DNA from: Nostoc sp. B(2019)
GTDB lineage: Bacteria; Cyanobacteriota; Cyanobacteriia; Cyanobacteriales; Nostocaceae
DNA length: 64,000 bases
Direction: 5' to 3'
Assembly: GCF_010091925.1 (NCBI RefSeq)
Contig: NZ_WVID01000007.1
Location: 124,001 to 188,000 of the forward strand
Below are positions 53,722-63,498 of the stretch, in pieces. The notes under the pieces were generated by a model, which had not been told where the DNA came from, did not search any database, and saw nothing but the letters and a program-made list of their open reading frames with translations. A program made the translations under genes and the position numbers. Positions within the stretch are counted from its first letter, which is position 1. Each line of letters starts with the position of its first letter.

Positions 53722-54592
53722 AGACACTACGCATGTTGTACGAGACGCTGAAATGATATTTCTAAGTGAGTGAACAACAGTGCTTTTCTCGGTGCTGTTT
53801 TGACCTCGAATTGGTATTTACTCCCCATACAACAGTTATGAAGACCAGTCCTTTTGAAGTTAATGAATTAATTTATCTAGAGTCTGTACAAATGAGTTTC
53901 CAGGTTTTTTGATTGGCAGAATTTAAGTCTATATTCTGAGCAGTTTCTCACAGAATCGGGAAATCTGTTTAATTGCGAATAATAAAAAAAGCTGATGATT
54001 ACGATATTTTCTTGAGCGATCGCCTCTAATTTTTTAGATGTTTACGGCGCTGTATTCCTTATACAACAAGCCGTAGTCAGATTTGTATATTTTCTTTAAA
54101 ATTAGCCTCAAACCAAACCTTGAATAAATGCCTCAAGCCTAGCAACATCTAGGTTATATCGAAATTAATGTCTGGAGTAAATTGGGTAATCATCTTCAAT
54201 TATTAAGTTTTGTAACAAAATGCCTAATTTCTAATTGACCAGGCTGAATAGCAGATAGAGTCTCTTGAAGTCAAATGCAGTTTACAGCCAACAATTATGG
54301 AGATTTCTTAATTACGTCTATAGAATGAGACTTAGCATTTCCCGCTCAATTAGGAGTTACTTGAACTAAGTTTGTAGAGATCCGGTACTAATCTAGTGGA
54401 ACTTGTAAATTTTTAGCCCTAAATTCCTGATAAATGCAGTGTTTTGATTGTAGAGTTGAAAAAATTCTCAATGCTAGATGTGCTGCTTTTACTCTAACAA
54501 ATAATACCTGAATCGGCTAAAAATAGCATCTGCAACTGAAGTCTTGATGTTGAGATGTATTCTATCGTTTTTAGAGAAGCAAGGAGAATTGG
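53722..54592. promoter_or_regulatory. Divergent control region between metalloprotease and sigma operons
   Basis: No gene is supported in 871 bp. The right half contains two blocks (54198-54261 and 54291-54456) similar to the region around the double-glycine and RHH genes at 45 kb. A strong ribosome site (AAGGAGA) precedes the sigma-like ATG. Its length and divergent position make it the likely site of shared regulation. Confidence 0.5.
54198..54456 (+). repeat. Upstream region shared with the 45-kb peptide/RHH locus
   Basis: The blocks 54198-54261 (TTTTGTAACAAAA(T/C)GCCTAA core) and 54291-54456 correspond to 44841-44903 and 45602-45773. Here they are ~30 bp apart. At 45 kb they are ~700 bp apart, with the double-glycine gene between them. 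Confidence 0.6.
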
Positions 54593-55300
54593 ATGGTGAA
54601 TGGGCGCTTTGCAGGTGCTTCACCTAATGAGGATCTAGATCAGCGACTTCAGCAGTACGCCAAAGAAATTCAACAATACCCGCCCCAAAGTCTTCACAGA
54701 CGGCTAGCGCTCAATCGACTAGTCCATGAAATTTTGAAATCGGGTAGGCTAGGTCGTCCTCAAAAACAGTTATGGTCTGCTAGTCTTTACGAAGATCTTT
54801 ATAACGAAGCTCTCCAGAAAACCCTACTTGAGATATGCGAGAAAATTGACAGTTATAACCCAGAATATCCTGTGTTGGCGTGGGTTAATTTCCGTCTGAA
54901 CTTTCAATTTATTGATGTTGTTAATGACTATAGAAAACAAGGAATCACACAAATTCCGAAATCAGACAAGACAGAACAAATTGCTCACTTGCCATCGTTG
55001 GATGATTTAGATAACTTCGTCTCAGTAGAAGATACACTGTCTAACGCTCAAATTCTGCAACAGTTTATCGAAGAAGATCCAGAGAGTCTTTTGCGAAAAC
55101 AAAGACTTAGAGAACTTCCAGAGATTACTTTCCAGTCATTGGTTTGGGCTAGATTCGTTGAAGGTCAAACCTGGTTAGAAATTGCGACAAACCTAGATGT
55201 TTCAGCGCAGACTTTATGTTCTTTTTTTAACCGCCAGTTAAAAGAATTGATGCCCTATTTCCAAAAATATTTAATACCTAAAAGATATATAGAGAGATAA
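54593..55300 (+). CDS. Sigma-70-like RNA polymerase sigma factor (divergent)
   Basis: A 235-residue protein. A region-2-like segment (residues ~60-120: EDLYNEALQKTLLEICEKI, AWVNFRLNFQFIDVVNDYRK) precedes a C-terminal region-4-like helix-turn-helix (WLEIATNLDVSAQTLCSFFN, then RQLKEL). It diverges from ordinary group 3/4 sigma factors, so DNA-binding regulator is an alternative. The first gene of a tight operon, it ends 3 bp before the DUF1822 start. Partner-switching regulators lie 7 kb downstream. Confidence 0.7.
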   Translation: MVNGRFAGASPNEDLDQRLQQYAKEIQQYPPQSLHRRLALNRLVHEILKSGRLGRPQKQLWSASLYEDLYNEALQKTLLEICEKIDSYNPEYPVLAWVNFRLNFQFIDVVNDYRKQGITQIPKSDKTEQIAHLPSLDDLDNFVSVEDTLSNAQILQQFIEEDPESLLRKQRLRELPEITFQSLVWARFVEGQTWLEIATNLDVSAQTLCSFFNRQLKELMPYFQKYLIPKRYIER

Positions 55301-55303
55301 CGA

Positions 55304-56242
55304 ATGAGTTCAATCTTTGAGCCTTCGATTTTTACAGTACCGCTGTCTTTTGAGGCGCACGCGATCGCGCAACATTATCAAAAACAGCAGTTACTACCTT
55401 TGAAAGCAAAACAAGTTTATCTTAACACCTTAGCTGTCTACGCCGTCGATTTTTACCTGCGTTGTTTGGGATTTGAAGTGGATGCAAACCAGAACGATAG
55501 CCGCAATCCAATGATCGTGAAAATGATGGATGTTGCGGATTTATGGGTTAAACAGCTAGGTAGATTAGAATGTCGTCCAGTTTTGCCAGATGCAAAGGTT
55601 TGTGAGATTCCGCCGGATGTGTGGTCAGACCGAATTGGTTATGTAGCTGTGCAAATGAGCCAAACGCTAAAAGAGGCAAAACTGCTGGGATTTACTCCAA
55701 CAGCAATGGCAAAAGTGCCACTGAGCAATCTGCGATCGCTCTCAGAATTTCTGGCATACCTCCATCAGCTTCAGGAAGCTCCATTAACTGCCCCACTCGC
55801 TAAGGTGGTGAACCTGAGAAAGTGGCTTCAGGGCGTTTTTGAGAAGGGTTGGCAGTCCACCGAAGCCATTTTAGGCATTGATATGGATTTGGTTTCAATT
55901 AGGAGCATGACTTTGTTGAAGACTGATATTAAGAGAGCCAAGTTAATTGATTTTGGGATGCGACTCAAAGATCAAACTGTGGTGCTCTCACTTGCTGTTA
56001 GTTCAAACATCGACGAGACAATCAGTGTCTTGGTACAACTTTATCCTGGTGTCAACACTTATTTACCGCCCAATATCAAACTGGTAATGCTGTCTGAGTC
56101 TGGAGAAACGTTACAAGAGGTTTATTCAAGAGGACACGATAACTATATTCAGATTAGACCTTTTAGGGGAATGTCTGGAGACTGTTTCAGTCTGCAAGTA
56201 ACTTTTAATAATGTTAATGTAACTGAAGATTTTGTTCTCTAG
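55304..56242 (+). CDS. DUF1822 family protein
   Basis: A 312-residue protein of the cyanobacterial DUF1822 family (FEAHAIAQHYQKQQLLPLKA, VYLNTLAVYAVDFYLRCLGF, EIPPDVWSDRIGYVAVQM). It has no membrane segment or signal peptide. Its function is unknown. The family is characteristically found next to sigma-like and CHAT/CHASE2 genes, as here. It lies between the sigma-like gene (3-bp gap) and CHAT-CHASE2 (20-bp gap). Confidence 0.85.
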   Translation: MSSIFEPSIFTVPLSFEAHAIAQHYQKQQLLPLKAKQVYLNTLAVYAVDFYLRCLGFEVDANQNDSRNPMIVKMMDVADLWVKQLGRLECRPVLPDAKVCEIPPDVWSDRIGYVAVQMSQTLKEAKLLGFTPTAMAKVPLSNLRSLSEFLAYLHQLQEAPLTAPLAKVVNLRKWLQGVFEKGWQSTEAILGIDMDLVSIRSMTLLKTDIKRAKLIDFGMRLKDQTVVLSLAVSSNIDETISVLVQLYPGVNTYLPPNIKLVMLSESGETLQEVYSRGHDNYIQIRPFRGMSGDCFSLQVTFNNVNVTEDFVL

Positions 56243-56262
56243 TTGCTTGTAGACTGATAGGA

Positions 56263-58602
56263 ATGAGTAAGTTGGTTGTCATCAACCTGGGTTCAGGTGA
56301 TTTGCAAAGTGGTTGCCCTAATGTCACTGCTCAACTTTCGCAAGCAGTGAGCGATCGCTATCCAACAAAATTTACAGGCGGTTTACCTCCGGCCCCTGAG
56401 ATTGATCAACTCTATCGCCACTGGCAATTGCTCTATCGCGAGTTCTATCGAGAGCGCAGCGCACCGTCCACTCGTGCAATCACTATTGAACCAGGAGGTA
56501 TTACTCATTTTTCTGAGCTTGAATTTAGTGACCTCTCCCAACAGTTAAAACTTCAACTCAACGCCTGGCTCAACTCGGAATCCTTTCTGCCAATTGATCG
56601 CAAATTAAGCAGAGAGATACATCCATCAGATGAAGTCAGAGTAATTATTGAAACCAACGATGATTCTCTGCGGCGACTCCCTTGGCATTTGTGGAACTTC
56701 TTTGAGGATTACCCCCAGGCTGAAATTGCCCTCAGTGTTCAAGAGTATGAGCGAATCAAACCCCAATCTCAAACGCCTGTAGGTACTGTTAGAATCTTAG
56801 CCATTCTGGGAAATAGTGATGGTATCAATGTTTTGGCAGACCGCAAATTGTTAGAAGCGGTTCCTGGTGCTGTACCGATGTTTCTCGAAGAACCACATTA
56901 CTGGGATTTATATGAGCACCTCTGGGATCAGCAAGGCTGGGACATCCTATTTTTTGCTGGGCATAGTCAAACTGAGGAAGATACGGGGCGGATTTATATT
57001 AATCCAACCGACAGCTTGACGCTGAAGCAATTAAGAAATGCTCTCAAAAAAGCCATTAGTCGCGGTTTAAAGCTCGTCATTTTCAACTCTTGTGATGGTT
57101 TGGGTTTAGCGCGATCGCTCGCTGATCTGCAAATTCCGCAAGTGATCGTCATGCGAGAACTGATACCCGATAGAGTTGCTCATGAATTTTTCAGGCATTT
57201 TCTGAGCGCTTTTTCAGGGGGTCAGTCTTTGTATGCTGCGGTTCGGGAGGCACGAGAAAGACTAGAAAAACTAGAAGATGACTGTCCTTATGCGACATGG
57301 TTGCCTGTAATTTGCCAGAATCCTAGCGAAGAACCAACAACCTGGCAAGCTTTATCTGGTTCCTTAGCGATTGATCGCCGCCGTCAGACTGGTAAACACC
57401 GTTTCAAAACCTTACTTTTGGCAAGTATAATAGTCACCGCCTTCGTGATGGGGATGCGGCAGCTAGGAATTCTTGAAAATTGGGAGTTACAGGCGTTCGA
57501 TCAACTAATGAGGCTGCGACCACCCGAACCACCCGATCCACGCCTTTTAATCGTGACGGTGACTGAAAAAGACGTTCAAAGTCAAAATCCCCAGGAAAGA
57601 CGAGGTTCATCGCTCTCGGATCGGGCACTGGCTCAACTATTGAGAAAACTTGAGTCCCATCAGCCACGAGTCATCGGCTTAGATATTTATCGTGATTTTC
57701 CCATCAATCAGAACCATCCAGACCTAAAAACTCATTTTCAGCAAAGTAAGCATTTTATTCCGATTTGCGAAGTTGGCGAAACTAGCGAAGATTCTGGTAC
57801 TAGACCTCCTCCCGGCATTTCAAGCGATCGCCTGAGCTTTAGCGACTTTCCCATCGATGCAGATGGCGTTGTGCGCCGCCAACTATTGGCGATGGCTCCC
57901 AACCCAAACTCGCTTTGTGTGACGGACACATCCTTCAGCTTTCGAGTTGCTCAATCGTATCTTACCGCCAAGGGCATTCATGCCCAACGCAATCCAGAAG
58001 GAGACTTACAGATTGGGCGTACTACTTTTAAGCGGCTTGAACCTCAGACCGGCAGCTATCAAGAGTTAGACAACTTGGGCTATCAAGTATTGCTCAATTA
58101 CCGTTCCTCAAACTCTGTTGCAGTGCAAGTCACACTCACTGACATCTTGAACAATTCATCGGATGCTGAACTTTCAAATCTAATTAAAAATCGCATTGTT
58201 TTAGTTGGCACAACAGCCCAGAGCTTTAAAGATTATTCTTTGACACCTTATAGTTCAGGACACGAATCTGAGCAAATGCCAGGCGTAATAATTCACGCAC
58301 ACATGGTAAGTCAGATTCTCAGTGCTGTTTTGGATCAGCGCCCTTTGCTGTGGTGGTTAACACCGTCGGGAATAACACTTTGGATCTGGGGATGGGCTTT
58401 CGTCGGGGGTGGCTTGGTCTTGTATGTGCGATCGCCCCTTAATCTGGTACTGGTGAGTAGTGCTGCTTTAGGAATCTTACCAAGTGCCTGCTTGATTCTT
58501 TTACTCAAAGGTGGATGGATGACGCTCATTCCAGCCGCATTAGGTTTAGCCCTGACAGGGGGCAGTGTGGTGGCTTATACCACATACCAAAATCGACGCT
58601 GA
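56263..58602 (+). CDS. CHAT-CHASE2 transmembrane protein
   Basis: A 779-residue fusion. Residues ~1-365 carry a CHAT-type caspase-like domain with His in ILFFAGHSQTEE and Cys in LVIFNSCDGLGLA. A membrane helix lies at ~383-402 (FKTLLLASIIVTAFVMGMRQ). Residues ~405-690 are a CHASE2 sensory domain (LQAFDQLMRLRPPEPPDPRL, VIGLDIYRDFP, GTTAQSFKDYSLTPYS). Three membrane helices follow to the C-terminus. CHAT should be cytosolic and CHASE2 periplasmic, giving a sensor wired to a protease domain (inference). The DUF928 gene follows. Confidence 0.88.
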   Translation: MSKLVVINLGSGDLQSGCPNVTAQLSQAVSDRYPTKFTGGLPPAPEIDQLYRHWQLLYREFYRERSAPSTRAITIEPGGITHFSELEFSDLSQQLKLQLNAWLNSESFLPIDRKLSREIHPSDEVRVIIETNDDSLRRLPWHLWNFFEDYPQAEIALSVQEYERIKPQSQTPVGTVRILAILGNSDGINVLADRKLLEAVPGAVPMFLEEPHYWDLYEHLWDQQGWDILFFAGHSQTEEDTGRIYINPTDSLTLKQLRNALKKAISRGLKLVIFNSCDGLGLARSLADLQIPQVIVMRELIPDRVAHEFFRHFLSAFSGGQSLYAAVREARERLEKLEDDCPYATWLPVICQNPSEEPTTWQALSGSLAIDRRRQTGKHRFKTLLLASIIVTAFVMGMRQLGILENWELQAFDQLMRLRPPEPPDPRLLIVTVTEKDVQSQNPQERRGSSLSDRALAQLLRKLESHQPRVIGLDIYRDFPINQNHPDLKTHFQQSKHFIPICEVGETSEDSGTRPPPGISSDRLSFSDFPIDADGVVRRQLLAMAPNPNSLCVTDTSFSFRVAQSYLTAKGIHAQRNPEGDLQIGRTTFKRLEPQTGSYQELDNLGYQVLLNYRSSNSVAVQVTLTDILNNSSDAELSNLIKNRIVLVGTTAQSFKDYSLTPYSSGHESEQMPGVIIHAHMVSQILSAVLDQRPLLWWLTPSGITLWIWGWAFVGGGLVLYVRSPLNLVLVSSAALGILPSACLILLLKGGWMTLIPAALGLALTGGSVVAYTTYQNRR

Positions 58603-58625
58603 TAGTAAACACGCAGATTTGGAGC

Positions 58626-59405
58626 ATGACTAAGAAGATGTTGCATTTCGGTAAAATGATCATAACTTGGGCGATCGCGCAGTCTATGCTGGGCGAATTT
58701 ACTTTAGCGTCTGCCAGTTCTACTCGTTCCGCCTCACCTGCAAACGCCCTTCCGCGTCAAGAGCGATCGCGCTTTAATGCCCTAGACTTTTCTGATATCG
58801 GCAGACCCCGAAGACGCAGAGGAGGCGGAAGCCGTGGGCCCTGTTTAGCTACGAATAAGCCCCCACTAACTGCCTTAGTACCCGACACAGGTGCAGGGCT
58901 AACCCTTGCCAAGTCTCCCACCTTCTGGTTTTATGTACCGTATACGCTCACAACCAACTATTCGGTAGAGTTTGTCCTCAAAGATCATCAAGATCATACT
59001 GTCTACACAAACAAAGTTGCAGGCAAGGGAACCCCACCAGGTATCGTCAGCCTGCGCCTGCCATCAACCGTATCACTGGAAGCTGAAAAGGATTATAACT
59101 GGTATTTCCTCGTTTATTGCGATGCCCAAAACCAGGATAGGTTTGTTTACGTCAATGGTTTAGTTCGACGCGTGGAACGTCCTGCTTTGGAGAAACAATT
59201 AGTGTCAGTCTCCTCGCGCGATCGCCTGACTCAGTATAAGGCTGAGGGTATCTGGTACGAAACTCTGACCGAACTAGCTCAAAGCCTGAGTGTCTCTCCA
59301 CAGGATGCCAAAACTCGTCAGGACTGGTCAAGTTTGTTACAATCTATGGGCTTGGAACAAGTCGCCTCAGAACCCTTTGTTCAATGCTGTGTTCTTGAGA
59401 ACTAA
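58626..59405 (+). CDS. DUF928 family exported protein
   Basis: A 259-residue protein with an N-terminal signal-like segment (MIITWAIAQSMLGEFTLASA), a basic RRRRGGGSRGPC stretch, and the DUF928 core (LTALVPDTGAGLTLAKSPTF, WFYVPY, NWYFLVYCDAQN, GIWYETLTELAQSL). The ORF is open 37 codons upstream into the CHASE2 gene. The ATG at 58626 gives the family's N-terminus. It is the last gene of the sigma operon. A paralogue faces it tail to tail, 8 bp away. Confidence 0.85.
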   Translation: MTKKMLHFGKMIITWAIAQSMLGEFTLASASSTRSASPANALPRQERSRFNALDFSDIGRPRRRRGGGSRGPCLATNKPPLTALVPDTGAGLTLAKSPTFWFYVPYTLTTNYSVEFVLKDHQDHTVYTNKVAGKGTPPGIVSLRLPSTVSLEAEKDYNWYFLVYCDAQNQDRFVYVNGLVRRVERPALEKQLVSVSSRDRLTQYKAEGIWYETLTELAQSLSVSPQDAKTRQDWSSLLQSMGLEQVASEPFVQCCVLEN

Positions 59406-59413
59406 GAATTAAA

Positions 59414-60223
59414 TTACTTATTTGCCTGATCGTTTTTTGAATTTGGAACTAACGGCTCTTGAGCAATATTATTCAGTCCAACTGACTCTAATAGCTCTGT
59501 CCATTCAGCTACTAAAGTTGAATCTTGAGGATAAGAGTAGCGTAACTCGGCTAATGTCATTAGAGTTTCGTGCCAAATGCCGGACTCTGCATATAAGGCT
59601 GGGCGATCGCGTGGTTTTGCCTTTTCTATTTGACTAGCAAGAGTTGAGCTTGGTTCAATTCTTTGCACCCAACCTTCTACAAAAAGGTCTTTAGAGCGAT
59701 CTTCAGAATCGCAAATTATAGAAAACGACCATTTATAACTCTTGCCAATTTCTAGAGGTTGCAAGGTTTTGTTAGGAGGTAAGCTAAAGTTAACAACACC
59801 AGGAGTTGCCGGAACCATGAATCTTGTTTTGTAAACTACCGTGCTATCGTTTCCTTCACGTAACTCAAACTCTGCTAATTGTGTAGAAATTGGAGGAACG
59901 TACACAAAGAAAGTTGGGTATTTTTCTACTGTTAATCCGAGATTACTGGTTGGTAGTAAAGCCTTGAGAGATTTCTGACTTCGGCTACAATTAGCGCTAC
60001 GTGATGCTCCTCCTTTTCGATTTTCAGGTGCTCCAACTTTAGGAGGCTTGAAATTAACTTTTTCCTCAACTACTTCCCCAGGTTCAATGATTTCTTGATT
60101 GAATAAAACCGATGATGGCTGGGCTGTTAATTTACCAGCAAAAACAGTATTTATAGCTACCTCTAGCAATATAGCTAAAGAAAATAGGGCAAATTTTTGA
60201 GAAAATCTATTCTTCATCTTCAA
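59414..60223 (-). CDS. DUF928 family exported protein, paralogue
   Basis: A 269-residue paralogue of the preceding gene on the opposite strand. A signal peptide (FALFSLAILLEVAINTVFAG) precedes the core (GGASRSANCSRSQKSLKALL, TFFVYVPP, YKWSFSIICDSEDR, GIWHETLMTLAELRYSYPQ). It lies downstream of a CHASE2 gene (76-bp gap), which mirrors the arrangement on the plus strand. Confidence 0.85.
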   Translation of the reverse strand: MKMKNRFSQKFALFSLAILLEVAINTVFAGKLTAQPSSVLFNQEIIEPGEVVEEKVNFKPPKVGAPENRKGGASRSANCSRSQKSLKALLPTSNLGLTVEKYPTFFVYVPPISTQLAEFELREGNDSTVVYKTRFMVPATPGVVNFSLPPNKTLQPLEIGKSYKWSFSIICDSEDRSKDLFVEGWVQRIEPSSTLASQIEKAKPRDRPALYAESGIWHETLMTLAELRYSYPQDSTLVAEWTELLESVGLNNIAQEPLVPNSKNDQANK

Positions 60224-60299
60224 CCTCGTTTACTGATATTTAAATTACAAATGACAGTCTTTACGAAAAATATTACAATTTAAATAGGATTACTAAAGA

Positions 60300-61904
60300 T
60301 TAATCCTCAGTTTTCTTCTCTCTATCTTTTAAATTTTTGACTTTATCTTGCATCTGTTGGTAATATTCTGTTTCTGAACTCTCAGAAACTTCTTGACGGC
60401 TTTTGTTAGTATCATTCACCTCGCTAGATGCATCAGAGTTGCTCTTTGGAGTGGTTTGAGTTCTTTTAGTCCTAAGTTCTTTTCCTTTTTTTTGCAAGTC
60501 TTGAAAGTATTCTGTGCGTGTAATTTCGGCTACTTGACGCTCTTTCTTAGATTGGTCAATTTCAATGTTGACTTTGAGAGGATTTTTGAGGCGAACGTAA
60601 ATAGCCCTTGTGTATCCTGCCTTATTAAATCGGTCTATTGTTACCACACTCCCAGCAGTGGCGATGAATGTGAATACAGATGGTACTAGTGGTATCCAAG
60701 CTCCTTGATAAAAGAAACCGAAACATACTACTAATAAACCCCCTAACGCTACTCCACTGGCTAAGCCAAAGCGTAGAGGGTGGCGAATCTGCCAAGCTAA
60801 TATTCCGCCTGAGAGTGACCATAGTCCTATCCATAAAGTCTCACCCCAGTTTGACCAATACCAAAATAAGGGACGCTGATCCAAAACAGCACTGAGGATT
60901 TGACTTACCGCCTGTGCATGAATCATCACCCCCAACATTTCTTGGTCTTTTTGCTGTCCAGAACTGTAAGGTGTATAGAAACCGTCTTTGATACTTTCTG
61001 CTGTAGTGCCGATAAGGACTACACGGTTTTTAATCAAACTAGGATTCACCTTATCTGTTAATACTTCTGTGAGCGTTACTTGTTGGGCAACATTCCAGGG
61101 AGAACGATAGTTAAGCAGGATTTGATACCCTGCTAAATTAACATTTTGGTAGCCGCCAGAATTGGCTTTTAATCGTTTAAATACTGTTGAACCTAGCTTT
61201 AGCTCATTAGATGAATTTAGCTGTGGTTGAATATTTTCTACTTTGAGGTAATTTAATGCTAGCCGGAGACTCAAAGAGAAAAGGTCGGCGGCGGAATTTT
61301 GGCAAAAATGGGAATTTTCACCAATTGGTTTGTTTACAGGAGGAGGATTCATAAACAGTAGACTGCGGCGTAGGATACCACCAGAATCTACTAACAAGTC
61401 AGCAAATCCAATGCGATTTTCTGGGACACTAGGAGGAGGCGCAATTCCGGGATTGGTGGCAGAATCATTGACTTTGCATACAGTAATGATGCGATCGCTC
61501 TGCTGCAAAAGTTTAGCTAACTCTTGATTACCAGGTTCTACGGGCAAATCTCGATAAATATCTAACCCGATCGCTCGCGGTTGTTGCTGCTCTAGTTTGC
61601 TTAAGAGCTGTGCTAATGTGCGATCGGGCAATGGCCATCGCTTTTGCAGTTGCAGATCTTCCTCTGTAATTGCAACAATCAGCAACCGCGGATCAGGGCC
61701 TTCATCACCACGCAATTGGATGAACTGGTCGAAAGCCCAGAGTTCTTGTGTTTGCAACAAACCAGCATGCCGTGCTCCAATGACCATAGTTGTGGCGATC
61801 GCACTAGTGACAATCACGCTTGTACCTGAGACTAATAATGCTGCGTAAAGTCTCTGCAAACGTGGCAATACAGAATTAATTTTCTCAGATAACTTAGAAA
61901 TCAC
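60300..61904 (-). CDS. CHASE2-domain membrane protein with charged C-terminal tail
   Basis: A 534-residue protein. One membrane helix (SVIVTSAIATTMVIGARHAG) is followed by a CHASE2 domain (residues ~50-340: LWAFDQFIQLRGDEGPDPRL, AIGLDIYRDLP, GTTAESIKDGFYTPYSSGQQ) and three membrane helices (~345-425). A highly charged cytosolic tail with two similar TEY(F/Y)Q units (TRTEYFQDLQKKGKEL and SETEYYQQMQDKVKNL) ends it. It lacks the CHAT head of its plus-strand relative. The start codon is GTG with AAGGA upstream. It follows the SpoIIE-type phosphatase by 49 bp. Confidence 0.88.
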   Translation of the reverse strand: MISKLSEKINSVLPRLQRLYAALLVSGTSVIVTSAIATTMVIGARHAGLLQTQELWAFDQFIQLRGDEGPDPRLLIVAITEEDLQLQKRWPLPDRTLAQLLSKLEQQQPRAIGLDIYRDLPVEPGNQELAKLLQQSDRIITVCKVNDSATNPGIAPPPSVPENRIGFADLLVDSGGILRRSLLFMNPPPVNKPIGENSHFCQNSAADLFSLSLRLALNYLKVENIQPQLNSSNELKLGSTVFKRLKANSGGYQNVNLAGYQILLNYRSPWNVAQQVTLTEVLTDKVNPSLIKNRVVLIGTTAESIKDGFYTPYSSGQQKDQEMLGVMIHAQAVSQILSAVLDQRPLFWYWSNWGETLWIGLWSLSGGILAWQIRHPLRFGLASGVALGGLLVVCFGFFYQGAWIPLVPSVFTFIATAGSVVTIDRFNKAGYTRAIYVRLKNPLKVNIEIDQSKKERQVAEITRTEYFQDLQKKGKELRTKRTQTTPKSNSDASSEVNDTNKSRQEVSESSETEYYQQMQDKVKNLKDREKKTED

Positions 61905-61953
61905 GCAGCTTTCGTCCTTGCAATCCTAGTAAGGTGATAGTCTGCACCTTAAA

Positions 61954-62796
61954 TCAGGCACGATGCACAGCTAGCATAGTAATGTCATCAAATTGATCAG
62001 CATCAGCAATATAAGCATACACACTTGCTTCGATCCGGTCTAGCACCGCAGTAGCAGAGGGCGCAGGCTGCTGTAATAAAGATAAGAATTTTTCTTCACC
62101 GAAAAACTGACCTTTTGGGTCACGAGCATCAGTCACACCATCAGAGTAAGCTACTAAAATGTCTCCCGGTTCCAACTGGACTTGCTGAATTCCAAATTCT
62201 CTATTAGGCATTATGCCAACAGCTGGGCCAGTGGGTTTAAGCCTAGCCTTAACACCATCAGCGCCAAAAATAGCTGGAGGCTCATGTCCAGCATTAACGT
62301 AGTGCAGCAGACCTGTGCTTGGGTTCAACACACCAAAGAAAAGCGTGGCAAACATATTTATCCGACTGTGATTATTGGCGATGTAATTATTTGTCAGACT
62401 GACAGCATTTTTGAGGGCAGTAGTACCGATTCTTGGAGCCTGCGCCCGTTGTCCACCCTTAGTTAACGTGCTGCTCTGATCGGTAAAAGCGCCTAACCAA
62501 CTCAAATTATAATGCTGTTGAGCAAAAGCCCGAATCAAGCTTCGGAAAAGGGACATAAATAACGCAGCACCCACCCCTTTATCGCAAACATCTGCAATCA
62601 CAATACCAATTCGGTGATTTGCAAGGGGAAAAGCATCGTAGAAATCTCCACCTACTACACGCGCTGGATGAAAGCGGGCTGCTATTTCCCACCCAGGCAT
62701 CTGTGGCAAAGCTTCTGGCAAGAAGTCGGCTTGAATCATGTGAGCGATTTGTAAGTCTCGCTCATAGATAAGTAGAAGCTCGTGCTCAGTTTTCAT
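61954..62796 (-). CDS. SpoIIE/RsbU-type PP2C phosphatase
   Basis: A 280-residue Ser/Thr phosphatase of the partner-switching type. Metal-binding and catalytic motifs are FHPARVVGGDFYDAF, VIADVCDKGVGAALFMSLF, YVNAGHEPP, VAYSDGVTDARD and FDDITMLAVH. An N-terminal helical segment (ERDLQIAHMIQADFLPEALP) is the linker common to this class. It should dephosphorylate the STAS antagonist encoded two genes upstream. Confidence 0.92.
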   Translation of the reverse strand: MKTEHELLLIYERDLQIAHMIQADFLPEALPQMPGWEIAARFHPARVVGGDFYDAFPLANHRIGIVIADVCDKGVGAALFMSLFRSLIRAFAQQHYNLSWLGAFTDQSSTLTKGGQRAQAPRIGTTALKNAVSLTNNYIANNHSRINMFATLFFGVLNPSTGLLHYVNAGHEPPAIFGADGVKARLKPTGPAVGIMPNREFGIQQVQLEPGDILVAYSDGVTDARDPKGQFFGEEKFLSLLQQPAPSATAVLDRIEASVYAYIADADQFDDITMLAVHRA

Positions 62797-62827
62797 TATG
62801 GAGGAGTCTCCTTGGTGATCAGTATAT

Positions 62828-62845
62828 AGAGCGATAAATCGCTCT
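62828..62845. repeat. Short palindrome between phosphatase and anti-sigma genes
   Basis: AGAGCGAT / ATCGCTCT around AA, followed by the dispersed GAGACGCTACGCG element. It lies in the 232-bp gap that separates the phosphatase gene from the RsbW-like gene. Confidence 0.6.
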
Positions 62846-63028
62846 CTGCGAGACGCTACGCGAACACTATGAACAAAAGCTTTATCTTACATTTGATTAC
62901 GTCTACCTACTTAATAGGCCTCTTGTTAAGGTGAAACCCTTGTTATAGCTGGGTATAAGAGTATAGGGGTTGCATGGTGTGCCATTCCACCTTTACCCAT
63001 TCCCCTTTCCCCCTTTCCCTTGAAAGAG

Positions 63029-63460
63029 CTAGGTTGATTTTGAGCGATACATAATGAAGATGTTGCGATTTTTGTCGCCAACGCGTTCATAAAGAAACTT
63101 ATCGACCTCATGAAGCGCAAGATATATGCCTAAACCACCAATTGGCCGCTCCTGTAGAGGCAGCTTTAACTGATCTTCATCTGGAAGCTGAGTCTGACAA
63201 GGGTTGTAGGCTACACCTGTATCCTCAATAGAAATGGTCAGAGCTTGCTCGTCAATCTCTGCTTGCAAGTCTAATACCCCTTCGTAACCTGCTTGACCAT
63301 AGCCATAAGTAATGATGTTGGTAGCTATTTCGTCTACTGCTAAGCGGCACTGATAGGCAGCTTTTTTATCTAAACCGGCTGCTGCGGTAGCTGCGAGTAC
63401 ATATTTAGCGATTATTGAAAGTGAATCCAAGGTTGCCGGCACTGTTAAAGAAGGTTGCAT
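63029..63460 (-). CDS. RsbW/SpoIIAB-like anti-sigma regulatory kinase (HATPase_c_2)
   Basis: A 143-residue GHKL ATPase-domain protein. It has the N-box RLAVDEIATNIITYGYG, the G1 box ISIEDTGVAYNP and the G2 region ERPIGGLGIYLALHEVDKFL. Such proteins phosphorylate a STAS antagonist and sequester a sigma factor or other target. It lies 38 bp downstream of the STAS gene. The sigma-like protein at 54.6 kb is an attractive target (inference). Confidence 0.9.
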   Translation of the reverse strand: MQPSLTVPATLDSLSIIAKYVLAATAAAGLDKKAAYQCRLAVDEIATNIITYGYGQAGYEGVLDLQAEIDEQALTISIEDTGVAYNPCQTQLPDEDQLKLPLQERPIGGLGIYLALHEVDKFLYERVGDKNRNIFIMYRSKST

Positions 63461-63498
63461 ACCAATTGCCTTGTAGAAACTAATTAATATGCTTTCTT

